DNA of 64,000 nucleotides from Shouchella hunanensis (GCF_028735875.1 NZ_CP117834.1:2716001-2780000), one strand, 5' to 3'; shown: positions 8,831 to 17,952, numbered from the stretch's first letter. The notes: generated from the letters alone by a model not told the origin. A program made the numbers and translations.

Positions 8831-9640
8831 ATGACAAAGAAGCGTAGGCTAGCTAGAGTATTTGCCGAAGATGGAAAGTCTTTAACGTTGGCTTTAGACG
8901 GTTCTTATTTTTCGTCAAAAATAGAAGGGATTGACAAGGTAATTCCACTCATTCCTACGTTCGTTAAACATGGACTTGATGCAGTCCTCGTTACATACGG
9001 AATGGTCAAACGTTATCCAGACGCATTTCAAGATGTTGGGATGATGTTGAGAGTAGATATGTCAACAAATGTATTTGATGCTTCTGTTCCTGATACAACC
9101 ACTGTATTAAGTGTTAAAGAGGCACTGCGTCTTAGTGCAGATGGAGTAATTGTCATGACGTTTCCAGGTGCTCATAATGAAAAGCATACGCATCAAGCTG
9201 TGCGAGAATTAGCGAGTCAAGCAGATGAATGGAACGTTCCTTTGATAGTGGAGTCACTGCCATATGGGTATGCAGTAACAACGGAATCTTCGAACCATGC
9301 ACCTATTCTTGCAGCTGCGGCAAATATGGCGGTTGAGTTAGGGGCGGATGTAATTAAAACCCGCTATTCAGGTGAACTGGATGATCGGCTAATTGCTCAA
9401 TATGCCAAAGTTCCAGTGCTTGCCTTAGGCGGACCAAAAACAGATGATGTGAAGGCATATTTATCATTTGTCAACCACTGTTTGGCAAACGGTGCGAAGG
9501 GTGTAGCGGTCGGACGAAACATTGTTCAGAATAAGTCTCCTGTTGCCATGGTGGCAGCGCTAAATGCGCTTATTCATAAAAGAGATTCAGTAGAGAGTGC
9601 GTACCAGCTATATCAAACCATGTACTTAGAAACCATGTAG
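8831..9640 (+). CDS. Class I aldolase of the DeoC/FbaB (LsrF-like) family
   Basis: A 269-residue TIM-barrel protein. It shows the barrel pattern of DhnA/LsrF-type Schiff-base aldolases: SLTLALDGSY at the start, DGVIVMTFPG, VPLIVESLPYG, then LGADVIKTRYSG with the likely Schiff-base lysine near residue 180, and VPVLALGGPKTDD and GAKGVAVGRNI for phosphate binding. It should cleave a phosphorylated keto-sugar, often to dihydroxyacetone phosphate plus an aldehyde. It starts behind GGAGGGGGAA and heads a four-gene operon with a kinase that could make its substrate. The substrate is not determinable from sequence. Confidence 0.85.
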   Translation: MTKKRRLARVFAEDGKSLTLALDGSYFSSKIEGIDKVIPLIPTFVKHGLDAVLVTYGMVKRYPDAFQDVGMMLRVDMSTNVFDASVPDTTTVLSVKEALRLSADGVIVMTFPGAHNEKHTHQAVRELASQADEWNVPLIVESLPYGYAVTTESSNHAPILAAAANMAVELGADVIKTRYSGELDDRLIAQYAKVPVLALGGPKTDDVKAYLSFVNHCLANGAKGVAVGRNIVQNKSPVAMVAALNALIHKRDSVESAYQLYQTMYLETM

Positions 9641-9668
9641 TCGTTATCATAACGTTTTAAGGAGGATA

Positions 9669-11192
9669 ATGATGAAATATGTATTGGGCATTGATAATGG
9701 CGGGACGATGACGAAAGCTACGCTGTTCTCATTGAAAGGAGAAGAAGTTGTAACAGCGGTAAGGAAGACAGAGATGTTAACGCCAAGACCTTATCATACA
9801 GAGAGAGATTGTGAAGAACTTTGGCAAGCCAATCTTGCTGTTATTCGTGAGGTTCTGACCCGCTCGGCGATAGCAGCTGTTGAACTATTAGGTATTTCTA
9901 TTACAGGGCATGGGAATGGCTTATACGCTATGAATAAAGCAGGAGAGACGACGTATAACGGAATCATATCTACAGACCAAAGAGCTCAAAAGTACGTTCA
10001 TCAATGGAGAGCGGACCCTCGCTATGACAAGGAAATCCTACCGAAGACGATGCAATCGGTTTGGGCAGGTCAGCCAGTCGCATTGTTAGCTTGGTTGAAA
10101 GAAAACGAAAGAGACGTCTATGCGAAAACAGATTATATTTTCATGGTGAAAGATTACATTCGATATAAGTTGACGGGAGAAGCTTTTTTTGAACAAACCG
10201 ATGCCTCAGGTACAAGTCTTCTTAATGTTCGTGACCGACGTTATGACAAAGAGCTATTAGCATTTTTCGGGATAGAGGACGCATTGGAGAAATTGCCGCC
10301 TTTACGAGGTTCTACAGATTGTTGCGGTACGATTACAGGAGAAGTCGCTGAGCTCACTGGATTACAAGCTGGAACACCGGTTGCTGGTGGGATGTTTGAC
10401 ATTTCCGCTTCTGCTATTGCATCTGGTTTAGTAACGGAAGATCATTTATGTATTGTTGCTGGTACTTGGAGTATTAATGAGTACATTACAAAAAAGCCAG
10501 TAGTCGATAAACGTTTATTTATGACGTCTATTTATTGTATGGATGGATACTGGTTAACAACTGAAGCCAGTCCAACCTCAGCGAGTAATTTAGAGTGGTA
10601 TATCAATCAATGCATGCCGTTGGAAAAAAATGAAGCGGAGGCAAAGAATCAATCGATTTACCCTCTTTGCAATGAGCTTGTTTCTCAAACAGAACCAGAA
10701 GAAAGTGAGCTACTGTTTTTGCCATTTTTATTTGGCTCAAATGCAGTATCTCATGCCAGTTCCTGCTTTATTGGACTGTTGAGCTGGCACCAGCGAGCTC
10801 ACCTCTTACGTGCCATTTATGAAGGTGTAGTTTTTAGTCATATGGCGCATGTTGAGCGCTTGCTTCAATTTAGGGAAAAGCCAACGGTCGTTCGGCTTGC
10901 AGGTGGAGTAACAAAATCAGATGTTTGGGTTCAACTGTTTGCAGATGTCTTGCAGTTACCGGTAGAGGTTATTAATGTACAAGAGCATGGAACACTTGGA
11001 ACGGCTATGTGTGCGGCTGTGATGGCTGGTGAATATGAGTCTATTCAACAAGCTTCTGAAGCTATGGTTCAAGTGAAAACAACCATTCAGCCCAATCAAG
11101 TAAAAGCCACTATTTACGAACAAAAATTTAAGCGCTACCAAGAGACGGTTGAGAAGATGGCGGATGTTTGGGCGTTAGGAGTAAAACAATGA
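9669..11192 (+). CDS. FGGY-family carbohydrate kinase (YoaC/L-xylulose kinase-like)
   Basis: A 507-residue sugar kinase. The N-terminal phosphate motif is IDNGGTMTKATLF (Asp7), the second domain has GTPVAGGMFDISA and VAGTWSINEY, and RLAGGVTKSDVWVQLFADVL is the family's C-terminal signature. The closest relatives I recognise are L-xylulose kinase (LyxK) and B. subtilis YoaC. The next genes include a 2-hydroxyacid dehydrogenase resembling YoaD, partner of YoaC in the yoaDCB operon. It probably phosphorylates a ketose that the upstream aldolase splits. Start chosen at the first ATG behind AAGGAGGATAATG; the second ATG one codon later is equally possible. Confidence 0.85.
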   Translation: MMKYVLGIDNGGTMTKATLFSLKGEEVVTAVRKTEMLTPRPYHTERDCEELWQANLAVIREVLTRSAIAAVELLGISITGHGNGLYAMNKAGETTYNGIISTDQRAQKYVHQWRADPRYDKEILPKTMQSVWAGQPVALLAWLKENERDVYAKTDYIFMVKDYIRYKLTGEAFFEQTDASGTSLLNVRDRRYDKELLAFFGIEDALEKLPPLRGSTDCCGTITGEVAELTGLQAGTPVAGGMFDISASAIASGLVTEDHLCIVAGTWSINEYITKKPVVDKRLFMTSIYCMDGYWLTTEASPTSASNLEWYINQCMPLEKNEAEAKNQSIYPLCNELVSQTEPEESELLFLPFLFGSNAVSHASSCFIGLLSWHQRAHLLRAIYEGVVFSHMAHVERLLQFREKPTVVRLAGGVTKSDVWVQLFADVLQLPVEVINVQEHGTLGTAMCAAVMAGEYESIQQASEAMVQVKTTIQPNQVKATIYEQKFKRYQETVEKMADVWALGVKQ

Positions 11193-11944
11193 ATCTTGGC
11201 TTACAAGGAAAGCATGCCATTGTTACTGGTGGGTCAAGAGGGGTTGGAAGAGAAATGGCTTTATGTTTAGCGGATGAAGGAGCGAAGGTAACAATAACCT
11301 ACCATGGACATAAGGAAAAAGCAGACGAAGTTGTAAAAGCGATTAGAGAGAAGGGTCAAGTGGCCAACGCTGTGCAAATGGATCTTGCTGACACAAAAAG
11401 CATCGAAGAGACGGTTGAACAGGCATTTTATTTCGGAGTTGTTGACATTTTAATAAACAATGCTGCTGTTTGGCCAACTCGTTACATTAAAGACATGTCT
11501 TTACATGAGTGGAATGAAACCTTACAAACGAATTTAACAAGTGTTTTTTTATTAAGCCAGCTGTTTGTTCAACACTGTGTGCATCAAAAGCGACCAGGAA
11601 AACTGTTAAATATTATTTCTCAAGCGGCCTTTCATGGTTCAACTACAGGGCATGCTCATTATGCCGCAAGCAAATCTGGCATACTAGGATTTGCTAAATC
11701 ACTAGCTAGAGAACATGCAAAAGATAGAATTACTGTAAATAATCTCGCATTAGGCATTGTGGAAACAGACATGATTCGAAAATCTTTACAAAAAAAAGAA
11801 GAGTATTATTTGAATAGAATTCCCATTGGTCGTGTAGCTCAACCACGAGAAATGGCAGAGATTGCAACCTTTTTAGTATCAGAAAAAGCCAATTATGTAA
11901 CCGGTTCAACGTTTGATGCTACAGGTGGAATGTTAATGCATTAA
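11189..11944 (+). CDS. Short-chain dehydrogenase/reductase
   Basis: A 251-residue classical SDR. The cofactor motif is TGGSRGVGRE (residues about 12-21), NNAA near 88, the catalytic Ser in IISQAA and YAASK (Tyr/Lys) near 155-159; the end FDATGGMLMH is typical. It overlaps the kinase stop codon by ATGA, with TAGGAG upstream, so it is translationally coupled. A longer start 21 bases upstream is less likely. It probably oxidises or reduces a polyol or sugar intermediate of the operon's pathway; cofactor preference is not certain. Confidence 0.88.
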   Translation: MNLGLQGKHAIVTGGSRGVGREMALCLADEGAKVTITYHGHKEKADEVVKAIREKGQVANAVQMDLADTKSIEETVEQAFYFGVVDILINNAAVWPTRYIKDMSLHEWNETLQTNLTSVFLLSQLFVQHCVHQKRPGKLLNIISQAAFHGSTTGHAHYAASKSGILGFAKSLAREHAKDRITVNNLALGIVETDMIRKSLQKKEEYYLNRIPIGRVAQPREMAEIATFLVSEKANYVTGSTFDATGGMLMH

Positions 11945-11965
11945 CAACGTCTAAGAGGTGGAGAT

Positions 11966-12970
11966 ATGAAATGTTTGGCTATTGCTGATTTGTTAATCTC
12001 CGAGCATGTAATGAAGGAAGGGCTAGCTAGTCTTGAACAAAAAGGCATTGAATTAACTATACGTAAGTGGCACCATGATCAAGTAGAGGACTTACAAAAG
12101 GATAATGTATTAATTGAACAAAAAGGCTCTGACGCTGTTTCATTGCCAAATTCCATTACTTATGACATCGATCAATATGACATCATTTTAACGCAGTTCG
12201 CACCTTTGAACCGTTCCGTTCTTGCAGCAGCACAAAACGTATCTCTCATCGGTGTGCTACGAGGAGGGGTTGAAAATATTGATGTAGTGGAAGCAGAAGC
12301 AAGAGGCATCAAAATATTAAATGCATCAGGTCGAAATGCACGAAGCGTAGCAGAATTTACGGTTGGAATGATTATTGCAGAGATGCGAAACATCGGTCGT
12401 TCTCATGCTTCAATCATGAAAGGAAATTGGCAAAAAGACTTTGCCAACCAGGACCACATCCCAGAATTAGGGCGGCGAACAGTCGGGATCATCGGGTTTG
12501 GTCACATCGGTCAGCTTGTGGCAAACTATTTAAGTGGATTTGGCACAAAGATTATATTTTATGACCCATATTTTAATGGTGAAACAACGTGTACCCAAGT
12601 GGAGTTAATAGAATTGTTAAAGGCTTCTGATGTCGTCAGTTTACATGGTCGGCTAACAGCAGAAACAAAGGGGATGTTAGGCTATGAACAGTTTGAGCAA
12701 ATGAAACAGACGGCGATCTTAATTAATACCGCTCGTTCTGGCCTTGTAAAAGAAGGGGAGCTGATAAGAGCTTTGCAAGAAAACGTCATAGCTGGTGCAG
12801 CTCTAGATACGTTTGACTATGAGCCTTTAACAAAAGACAGTCGTTTTCTCGCACTAGATAATGTCACATTAACCGCCCATTTAGCAGGGAGCACGGTTGA
12901 TGCGTTTCGGCACTCGCCTATATTACTAGCAGAACGAATTTGTTCCTACTTAGATAGCGATAGTGTATGA
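11966..12970 (+). CDS. D-isomer-specific 2-hydroxyacid dehydrogenase (YoaD-like)
   Basis: A 334-residue NAD-dependent dehydrogenase. The Rossmann motif VGIIGFGHIGQLVANYL starts near residue 171; INTARSGLVKEGEL carries the catalytic Arg region and NVTLTAHLAGST the catalytic His. It resembles phosphoglycerate dehydrogenase catalytic domains without an ACT tail, and B. subtilis YoaD. It follows the SDR by 21 bp behind AAGAGGTGGAG and is last in the operon. It probably handles a 2-hydroxy- or 2-keto acid derived from the sugar; no obvious terminator follows. Confidence 0.87.
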   Translation: MKCLAIADLLISEHVMKEGLASLEQKGIELTIRKWHHDQVEDLQKDNVLIEQKGSDAVSLPNSITYDIDQYDIILTQFAPLNRSVLAAAQNVSLIGVLRGGVENIDVVEAEARGIKILNASGRNARSVAEFTVGMIIAEMRNIGRSHASIMKGNWQKDFANQDHIPELGRRTVGIIGFGHIGQLVANYLSGFGTKIIFYDPYFNGETTCTQVELIELLKASDVVSLHGRLTAETKGMLGYEQFEQMKQTAILINTARSGLVKEGELIRALQENVIAGAALDTFDYEPLTKDSRFLALDNVTLTAHLAGSTVDAFRHSPILLAERICSYLDSDSV

Positions 12971-13082
12971 GTTGACCAAAATAATTACATCATTTTCAGA
13001 TACCCTGCGCGTTGATAGGACGAAGATTTAAATGGAAAGTTTTGCGTCATAATAACGATTAAGCTTCTTTAAGGTTTCTTAT

Positions 13083-13901
13083 CTATGATTCTAACGTTAC
13101 ACTTACTGCTTTTATCCATTTAGGGATGTTTTTTTCAAATAAAGGTAGATGTTTTAAACGGTTTAAATTATTAAGTTCTCTGAGCGATATAAACAAAGTG
13201 TCCCACAAAATAGACTCTTCTATAAGATTGTAACTTGTGATTATTTGAGATGGTTCATGTGAAAATAACAAGAAGAGTGTCTTATCATAATTCTTTGAAC
13301 GTATCCCTGCCCACTCCCAATCAATAAAGGTGATTTCGGTGTTAGAGTAAAGAATGTTCATCGGTAATAAATCTCCATGAGAAAACACAAGTTTAGTGTT
13401 GGCTGGCGTTGTCTTTAAAAGCGATGTTAACTTTTGTTTGATAGATGTTGCTAGGAAATCCTGAACATTAAAGATGTAGCGTTCCATTTTTTCTTGTCTG
13501 TTATCATTAAAATTCCATTTTGCGGGGATGGGGATATTAGAGATGGTGTTTATTTTCTCTATAATTAGCTTTAAATTTACTGAGTCTTTTAAGCAATATG
13601 CGTCCCTTTTAGTAGCTAATGGAAAATCTTTTAAATAAGCGATTATAAACATACTTAATGAAGAGTCTTCAAAGCACCAAATAATAGGAGGAATGTTGTC
13701 GAGATGGTTTTTTAAATAGTTATAAACAAAAATTTCATGTTCAATTAATTTAAAAGACTCTAAATCTTCATGTCGAGAAGCTTTTATAAAAAATTGATCG
13801 TTATGAAACGTTATACGATGCTTGTTTTTTAATTCATCACCTATAAAATTGATTTCTTTGTATGTGAAAAAGGTATTTAAATGCGAGGGAAGTGAAACCA
13901 T
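13083..13901 (-). CDS. Aminoglycoside/choline phosphotransferase-like protein
   Basis: A 272-residue protein with the APH-type kinase fold. The catalytic loop is VFSHGDLLPMNIL (HGDxxxxN, residue about 175), followed by TFIDWEWAG with the Mg-binding Asp. The N-lobe is short and lysine/aspartate rich. This family includes antibiotic kinases but also choline, homoserine and sugar kinases; nothing visible fixes the substrate. Base composition is more AT-rich than the operon upstream, a weak hint of separate origin. Starts at an ATG behind ACAGGAGG. Confidence 0.75.
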   Translation of the reverse strand: MVSLPSHLNTFFTYKEINFIGDELKNKHRITFHNDQFFIKASRHEDLESFKLIEHEIFVYNYLKNHLDNIPPIIWCFEDSSLSMFIIAYLKDFPLATKRDAYCLKDSVNLKLIIEKINTISNIPIPAKWNFNDNRQEKMERYIFNVQDFLATSIKQKLTSLLKTTPANTKLVFSHGDLLPMNILYSNTEITFIDWEWAGIRSKNYDKTLFLLFSHEPSQIITSYNLIEESILWDTLFISLRELNNLNRLKHLPLFEKNIPKWIKAVSVTLES

Positions 13902-14057
13902 TAAGTCGAACCTCCTGTGACATAAAAAGGTGAGTGCACTCGCGACAGTGTTTCTACGCGTGAAAAAGAGTGTTAAAACAATTCATGAAGACCCAAGTCG
14001 TCTTTAGAAGCAACTCTTATGATAAAAAGTTTTTGACAAAAGCGCTTTTAGAGAAAA

Positions 14058-14084
14058 AAACTAGAATACGTTACATTCTAGTTT
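14058..14084 (-). terminator. Terminator after the 56-aa gene
   Basis: AAACTAGAAT and ATTCTAGTTT, perfect 10-bp arms with a 7-base loop; the minus strand continues with a T-run. Confidence 0.8.
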
Positions 14085-14122
14085 GTGTAGACATATGTAT
14101 GGTTCTTTCACAGGCTTATTAC

Positions 14123-14293
14123 TTATTGTTCATTTATTTTGGCAACGGACCAAGGGTGACGAGGGTTTAATGTATTAAGCTTTTTTGCATATTCAAGGGC
14201 ATTTTCAAATTCTACAAATACCCGATCAGTCACAGAATGGATGTTTTTTAAAATAAAAGTCTGTCCGTCTACAAGTCTTTTTAGGTGATACAT
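14123..14293 (-). CDS. Small protein (56 aa), paralogue of the one at 63432-63605
   Basis: A 56-residue frame starting MYHLKRLVDGQTFILKN behind a perfect GGAGG six to seven bases upstream, and ending before a strong terminator. It aligns over its whole length with the 57-residue product at 63432-63605: both begin MY with an R-[IL]-V-D-G segment, share LKN near residue 16, a D-[KR]-[LV]-F motif, an alpha-helical A-[KS]-K-L-N stretch and a W near residue 49. Two such copies with good ribosome sites argue that both are real. The family is unknown to me. The + strand frame over the same bases is a shadow. Confidence 0.75.
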   Translation of the reverse strand: MYHLKRLVDGQTFILKNIHSVTDRVFVEFENALEYAKKLNTLNPRHPWSVAKINEQ

Positions 14294-14384
14294 TACTATT
14301 CCTCCTCAAACGATTAGGATACATCTATTATACACGCTTTAGCGCAATTACGTATATGCAAAAATCATGTAAAGGATGCGAAAT

Positions 14385-14765
14385 TTATGGGAGATTTTTA
14401 TTCTTTATAAAGCGGTAAAGTGACTGTGTTATCAATCGAGTCACTAGTTGTCCAAATAGGATGGGTAGGGCAGATAACAGAATGACGACATTCATGGTAA
14501 AGGGGTTAAACCAACTATCATTAGGAGGAATAATAAAGAGCTGTGCAAGGATAATGGAGCCAACAATCATAAAGCTATGCATAAGAAAGAAAACACGCAA
14601 CGAGGCCCGTATGGATAAAACGCCCGCCAAAATCGACCAGATAACATGAAACCCGTTAATAAAGGAGTACGATATATCGGCACCATGATTTCGCATAGTG
14701 GTTTCATAAAAATGAAACAAAAAAGGACCCGGAATCAGCATCATACAGAACCATAAGATTTTCAT
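14385..14765 (-). CDS. Small integral membrane protein of unknown function
   Basis: A 126-residue protein with about four hydrophobic helices (residues near 1-18, 33-50, 55-78, 88-110) and a basic C-terminus (RFIKNKN), suggesting the tail is cytoplasmic. No recognised motif. The start ATG has an AAGGAGTGATTTG site. It is divergent from the aldehyde dehydrogenase gene. Confidence 0.7.
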   Translation of the reverse strand: MKILWFCMMLIPGPFLFHFYETTMRNHGADISYSFINGFHVIWSILAGVLSIRASLRVFFLMHSFMIVGSIILAQLFIIPPNDSWFNPFTMNVVILLSALPILFGQLVTRLITQSLYRFIKNKNLP

Positions 14766-14848
14766 AAATCAAATCACTCCTTCATATTAACAATAGTTTA
14801 TCAAATGTTTTGACTCTATTCTGTACAAAAGGTAAAATACAGTTATAT

Positions 14849-14862
14849 TGTAAGCGCTTACT
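14849..14862. promoter_or_regulatory. cre-like site before the aldehyde dehydrogenase gene
   Basis: TGTAAGCGCTTACT matches the CcpA consensus TGWAAGCGNTWNCA except for the last base. It lies 25 bases before the start codon, near the expected promoter, so carbon catabolite repression is plausible. Confidence 0.5.
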
Positions 14863-14886
14863 TTATTTGAAAGAGGAGGAATAAGA

Positions 14887-16404
14887 ATGATTTATGCAAA
14901 CCCAAATCAAGAAGGTTCACTCGTTTCATTTAAGCAAACGTACGATAATTTTATTAATGGTGAATGGATAGCCCCTGTAAAGGGTCAATATTTTGATAAC
15001 GTTACGCCGGTAACTGGTGACGTATTCTGTACTTTAGCTCGCTCCACATCGGAGGATATTGAGCTAGCGCTTGATGCTGCGCACGAGGCGAAAGATCGAT
15101 GGGGCAAAACTCCGCCTGCTGAACGGGCGAATCTCTTAAATAAAATTGCTGATCGGATTGAAGAAAATAGTGAGATGCTTGCAGTAGCAGAGACGTGGGA
15201 CAATGGAAAAGCAGTTCGTGAAACATTAGCGGCTGATATACCGTTAATGGTCGATCATTTTCGTTACTTTGCCGCGACGATTCGAGCACAGGAAGGTAGT
15301 TTAAGTCAGCTTGATGAAGATACGGTCGCTTATCACTTCCATGAGCCATTAGGTGTAGTTGGTCAAATTATCCCTTGGAATTTCCCATTATTAATGGCAA
15401 CGTGGAAGCTTGCGCCAGCTTTAGCTGCAGGAAACTGTGTTGTTTTAAAACCGGCAGAACAGACCCCTGCCTCAATCATGGTGTTACTTGAATTAATTGA
15501 AGACCTCTTGCCAAAGGGGGTTGTGAATGTTGTGAACGGTTTTGGGGTAGAAGCAGGAAAACCGCTTGCGTCGAATCCGCGTATTGCGAAAATTGCTTTT
15601 ACTGGGGAGACAACAACTGGGCGTTTAATTATGCAGTACGCGTCACAAAATATCATTCCAGTAACCCTTGAATTAGGTGGTAAGTCGCCAAATATCTTCT
15701 TTAAAGATATTATGGATGAAGACGATGAGTTTTTAGATAAAGCAGTAGAGGGGTTTGTTATGTTCGCCTTAAATCAAGGTGAGGTATGCACATGTCCATC
15801 TAGAGCGTTAATTCATGAATCCATCTATGATGCTTTTATGGAACGAGCGCTCAAACGAGTGAACGAAATCAAAATTGGCAATCCACTTGATACAGAAACA
15901 ATGATGGGAGCTCAGGCGTCTTCTGAACAAATGGAAAAAATCCTCTCCTACATTGATATTGGCAAGCAAGAAGGTGCTGAAGTCTTAACAGGTGGGGAGC
16001 AAAATAAAGTTGATGGTAGTGAAAACGGCTATTACATTCAGCCAACCGTCTTTAAAGGAACAAATAACATGCGAATTTTCCAAGAAGAGATCTTTGGACC
16101 GGTCGTCTCAGTGACAACCTTTAAATCAGATGAAGAGGCGTTAGACATTGCCAATGACACACTGTATGGGTTAGGTGCAGGTGTTTGGACGAGGAATATG
16201 AATCAAGCTTACCGCTTTGGGAGAAATATTGAAGCGGGACGAGTTTGGACGAATTGTTATCATGCCTATCCTGCTCACGCTGCATTCGGAGGGTATAAAA
16301 ATTCAGGTATTGGTCGGGAAAATCATAAAATGATGCTGGACCATTATCAGCAGACAAAGAACTTGCTTGTCAGCTATGGCACGAGTCCAATGGGGCTTTT
16401 CTAA
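14887..16404 (+). CDS. NAD-dependent aldehyde dehydrogenase (AcoD/ExaC type)
   Basis: A 505-residue aldehyde dehydrogenase that oxidises acetaldehyde or similar aldehydes. Signatures: [22 protein letters not shown], the Glu-containing LELGGKSPN near residue 262, and the nucleophile in [11 protein letters not shown] near 302, whose adjacent cysteines are typical of the AcoD/ExaC subgroup. It starts behind AAAGAGGAGGAATAAG. The downstream DUF779 gene is the usual companion of this subgroup. A cre-like box upstream suggests CcpA control. The in vivo aldehyde is not certain. Confidence 0.92.
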   Translation: MIYANPNQEGSLVSFKQTYDNFINGEWIAPVKGQYFDNVTPVTGDVFCTLARSTSEDIELALDAAHEAKDRWGKTPPAERANLLNKIADRIEENSEMLAVAETWDNGKAVRETLAADIPLMVDHFRYFAATIRAQEGSLSQLDEDTVAYHFHEPLGVVGQIIPWNFPLLMATWKLAPALAAGNCVVLKPAEQTPASIMVLLELIEDLLPKGVVNVVNGFGVEAGKPLASNPRIAKIAFTGETTTGRLIMQYASQNIIPVTLELGGKSPNIFFKDIMDEDDEFLDKAVEGFVMFALNQGEVCTCPSRALIHESIYDAFMERALKRVNEIKIGNPLDTETMMGAQASSEQMEKILSYIDIGKQEGAEVLTGGEQNKVDGSENGYYIQPTVFKGTNNMRIFQEEIFGPVVSVTTFKSDEEALDIANDTLYGLGAGVWTRNMNQAYRFGRNIEAGRVWTNCYHAYPAHAAFGGYKNSGIGRENHKMMLDHYQQTKNLLVSYGTSPMGLF

Positions 16405-16431
16405 TTCGTTTAATGAAGAGGAGATGAGCGC

Positions 16432-16782
16432 GTGGTTGAGAAAGTCACAGCAACAGAAACAGCAATCGCCTTTTTAGAACAATTAAAAGAAAAGCATGGT
16501 CCCCTTATGTTTCATCAGTCAGGTGGGTGTTGTGATGGCAGTTCGCCGATGTGTTATCCAGAAGGAGAGTTTCTTGTCGGAGATAGTGATATCCTACTTG
16601 GTACGATTGCCGGTACACCTTTTTATATGAGCAAAGTTCAGTACGACTATTGGAAACATACGCAGATTATTGTTGATGTTGTTGATGGTCGTGGCGGGAT
16701 GTTTTCAGTAGAAGGACCAGAAGGAAAGCGGTTTTTAACGAGATCAAGAGTATTTACCAATGAAGAGCGAGCAACTTTATAA
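16432..16782 (+). CDS. DUF779 family protein
   Basis: A 116-residue cytosolic protein of the DUF779 family, recognised by MFHQSGGCCDGSSPMCYPEGEF with its conserved Cys pair and GG. Members are found downstream of acetaldehyde-type dehydrogenases, as here (27 bp after the gene, behind AGAGGAG, GTG start). The biochemical role is unknown; the cysteines could bind metal or assist the dehydrogenase. Confidence 0.88.
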   Translation: MVEKVTATETAIAFLEQLKEKHGPLMFHQSGGCCDGSSPMCYPEGEFLVGDSDILLGTIAGTPFYMSKVQYDYWKHTQIIVDVVDGRGGMFSVEGPEGKRFLTRSRVFTNEERATL

Positions 16783-16790
16783 AGACTCAA

Positions 16791-16824
16791 AAAAGGAGAT
16801 CGTTTTAGGCGTCTCCTTTTTCTT
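16791..16824. terminator. Bidirectional terminator between DUF779 and sortase genes
   Basis: AAAAGGAGA and TCTCCTTTT arms around a 12-base loop; it overlaps the 3' end of the convergent sortase gene. Confidence 0.8.
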
Positions 16825-17728
16825 GTGCTTGTTTGGATTCATTCCCAAAATAATCAACAGTTTTGACGGTATAGCGGGCGTTGCCTTTTTCAATTAAAAA
16901 TGATTTTCGTTCTTGTTGTGAAACACTCGCTACAAGCGTTTCTTTTCCGTTCTCACTTACTTCATACACACGATAGCCTGCAATGTAATCATCTCGAACG
17001 GCATACCACGATAATAAGTTTCCTTGAACGGTTAATTCTGTCGGTTCGTCAGGCGGATTTTCGCTATCTGTTTCTTCTACTAACGAAGTATACACTACAA
17101 GTCGTTCATCATGATTACCGCTCTGTCGATCAAATGTGCCGGTACACGTAATTAAATTTAGTTGCTTGTGATCGGTAGAACCAAAAATTTCTGTTAGTGG
17201 TGCATCGTTATAAGGATATTTTTCTATACGATCAACAGTGAATTCTAATTCTTCTCCGTTATCATCTGTGACAAAGATCGATTGATTTTCTTCTAAATCA
17301 CCTAAATAAAAAAATACTGCAGGTCCATTCTTATCATCAACATGCCCCGCCAGCACAGCATTACCACGTCCACCAGGCTTTGTTCCTGGTTCGTACCAGC
17401 CGACATCTGTTCCATTGTCAGGAACGCCCATTTGACCATTTTCTAAAAGACCTACTTCTGTAATAGGCGCTTCAACATCCAATGCAGGGATTCTTAATTT
17501 AGAAGGGAAAAGCTCGCTTTGTTTGTTTAATTCATGATAAGCCTCTTCAATCTTGTCAGCATTGATCGCGAATTCTTCTGCAATTGTTTGTTCCTGATCA
17601 AGGTGGACAGGTGGCTCTATTTCATTTTGTGTAACAGGTGAAGAAGAGGAAGATTCTTCAGCAGAGGTGCTACAACCGATAAGTGTGAGCAGGGAAAGAA
17701 AGAGTACAAGAAGTGGTCTAATTTGCAC
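16805..17728 (-). CDS. Lipoprotein sortase (class D/F-like) with FnIII-like C-terminal domain
   Basis: A 307-residue protein with a lipobox (LIGC, Cys19), a Ser/Glu-rich linker, a sortase domain (about 75-215) and a C-terminal fibronectin-III-like domain (about 225-298). The catalytic triad is visible: His129 in LAGHVDD, Cys195 in LITCTG, Arg209 in ERLVVY. Most sortases are held by a transmembrane helix; a lipid anchor and an added beta domain are unusual. The GTG start behind GGAGGATG is the only one that fits. The LPXTG-like substrate is the upstream gene in the same orientation, so this is probably its dedicated transpeptidase. Confidence 0.85.
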   Translation of the reverse strand: MQIRPLLVLFLSLLTLIGCSTSAEESSSSSPVTQNEIEPPVHLDQEQTIAEEFAINADKIEEAYHELNKQSELFPSKLRIPALDVEAPITEVGLLENGQMGVPDNGTDVGWYEPGTKPGGRGNAVLAGHVDDKNGPAVFFYLGDLEENQSIFVTDDNGEELEFTVDRIEKYPYNDAPLTEIFGSTDHKQLNLITCTGTFDRQSGNHDERLVVYTSLVEETDSENPPDEPTELTVQGNLLSWYAVRDDYIAGYRVYEVSENGKETLVASVSQQERKSFLIEKGNARYTVKTVDYFGNESKQAQEKGDA

Positions 17729-17800
17729 GACAGATCATCCTCCTTAAAAAATGTAAAAAGCGTTAACGACGATGCTTTCGCTACAGCACTAGAACAACAT

Positions 17801-17826
17801 CACTCATTGCTCTAGAGCAATGAGTG
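17801..17826. promoter_or_regulatory. Perfect 26-bp palindrome upstream of the sortase gene
   Basis: Thirteen bases CACTCATTGCTCT are followed directly by their reverse complement, with no spacer. It lies between the LPXTG gene and the sortase gene. There is no T-run after it on either strand, so an operator is as likely as an attenuating hairpin. A smaller 15-base hairpin (CTGAAG/CTTCAG) is at 17861-17875. Confidence 0.5.
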
Positions 17827-17952
17827 AGTTTACTAATAAAACAGGAAGCCTTAAATTTTGCTGAAGAGACTTCAGACACATGCTATTTACGTAAAGCGCC
17901 GTCGAACGCGTTTTTTATCCGTTCTTGAGCCAACATTTACTCATTCAAATTA

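Noticed and set aside
13970-14170. 66-codon + strand frame
   Set aside because: It overlaps the minus-strand 56-aa gene and its terminator, has no good ribosome site, and reads through the hairpin; the minus-strand gene has a paralogue.
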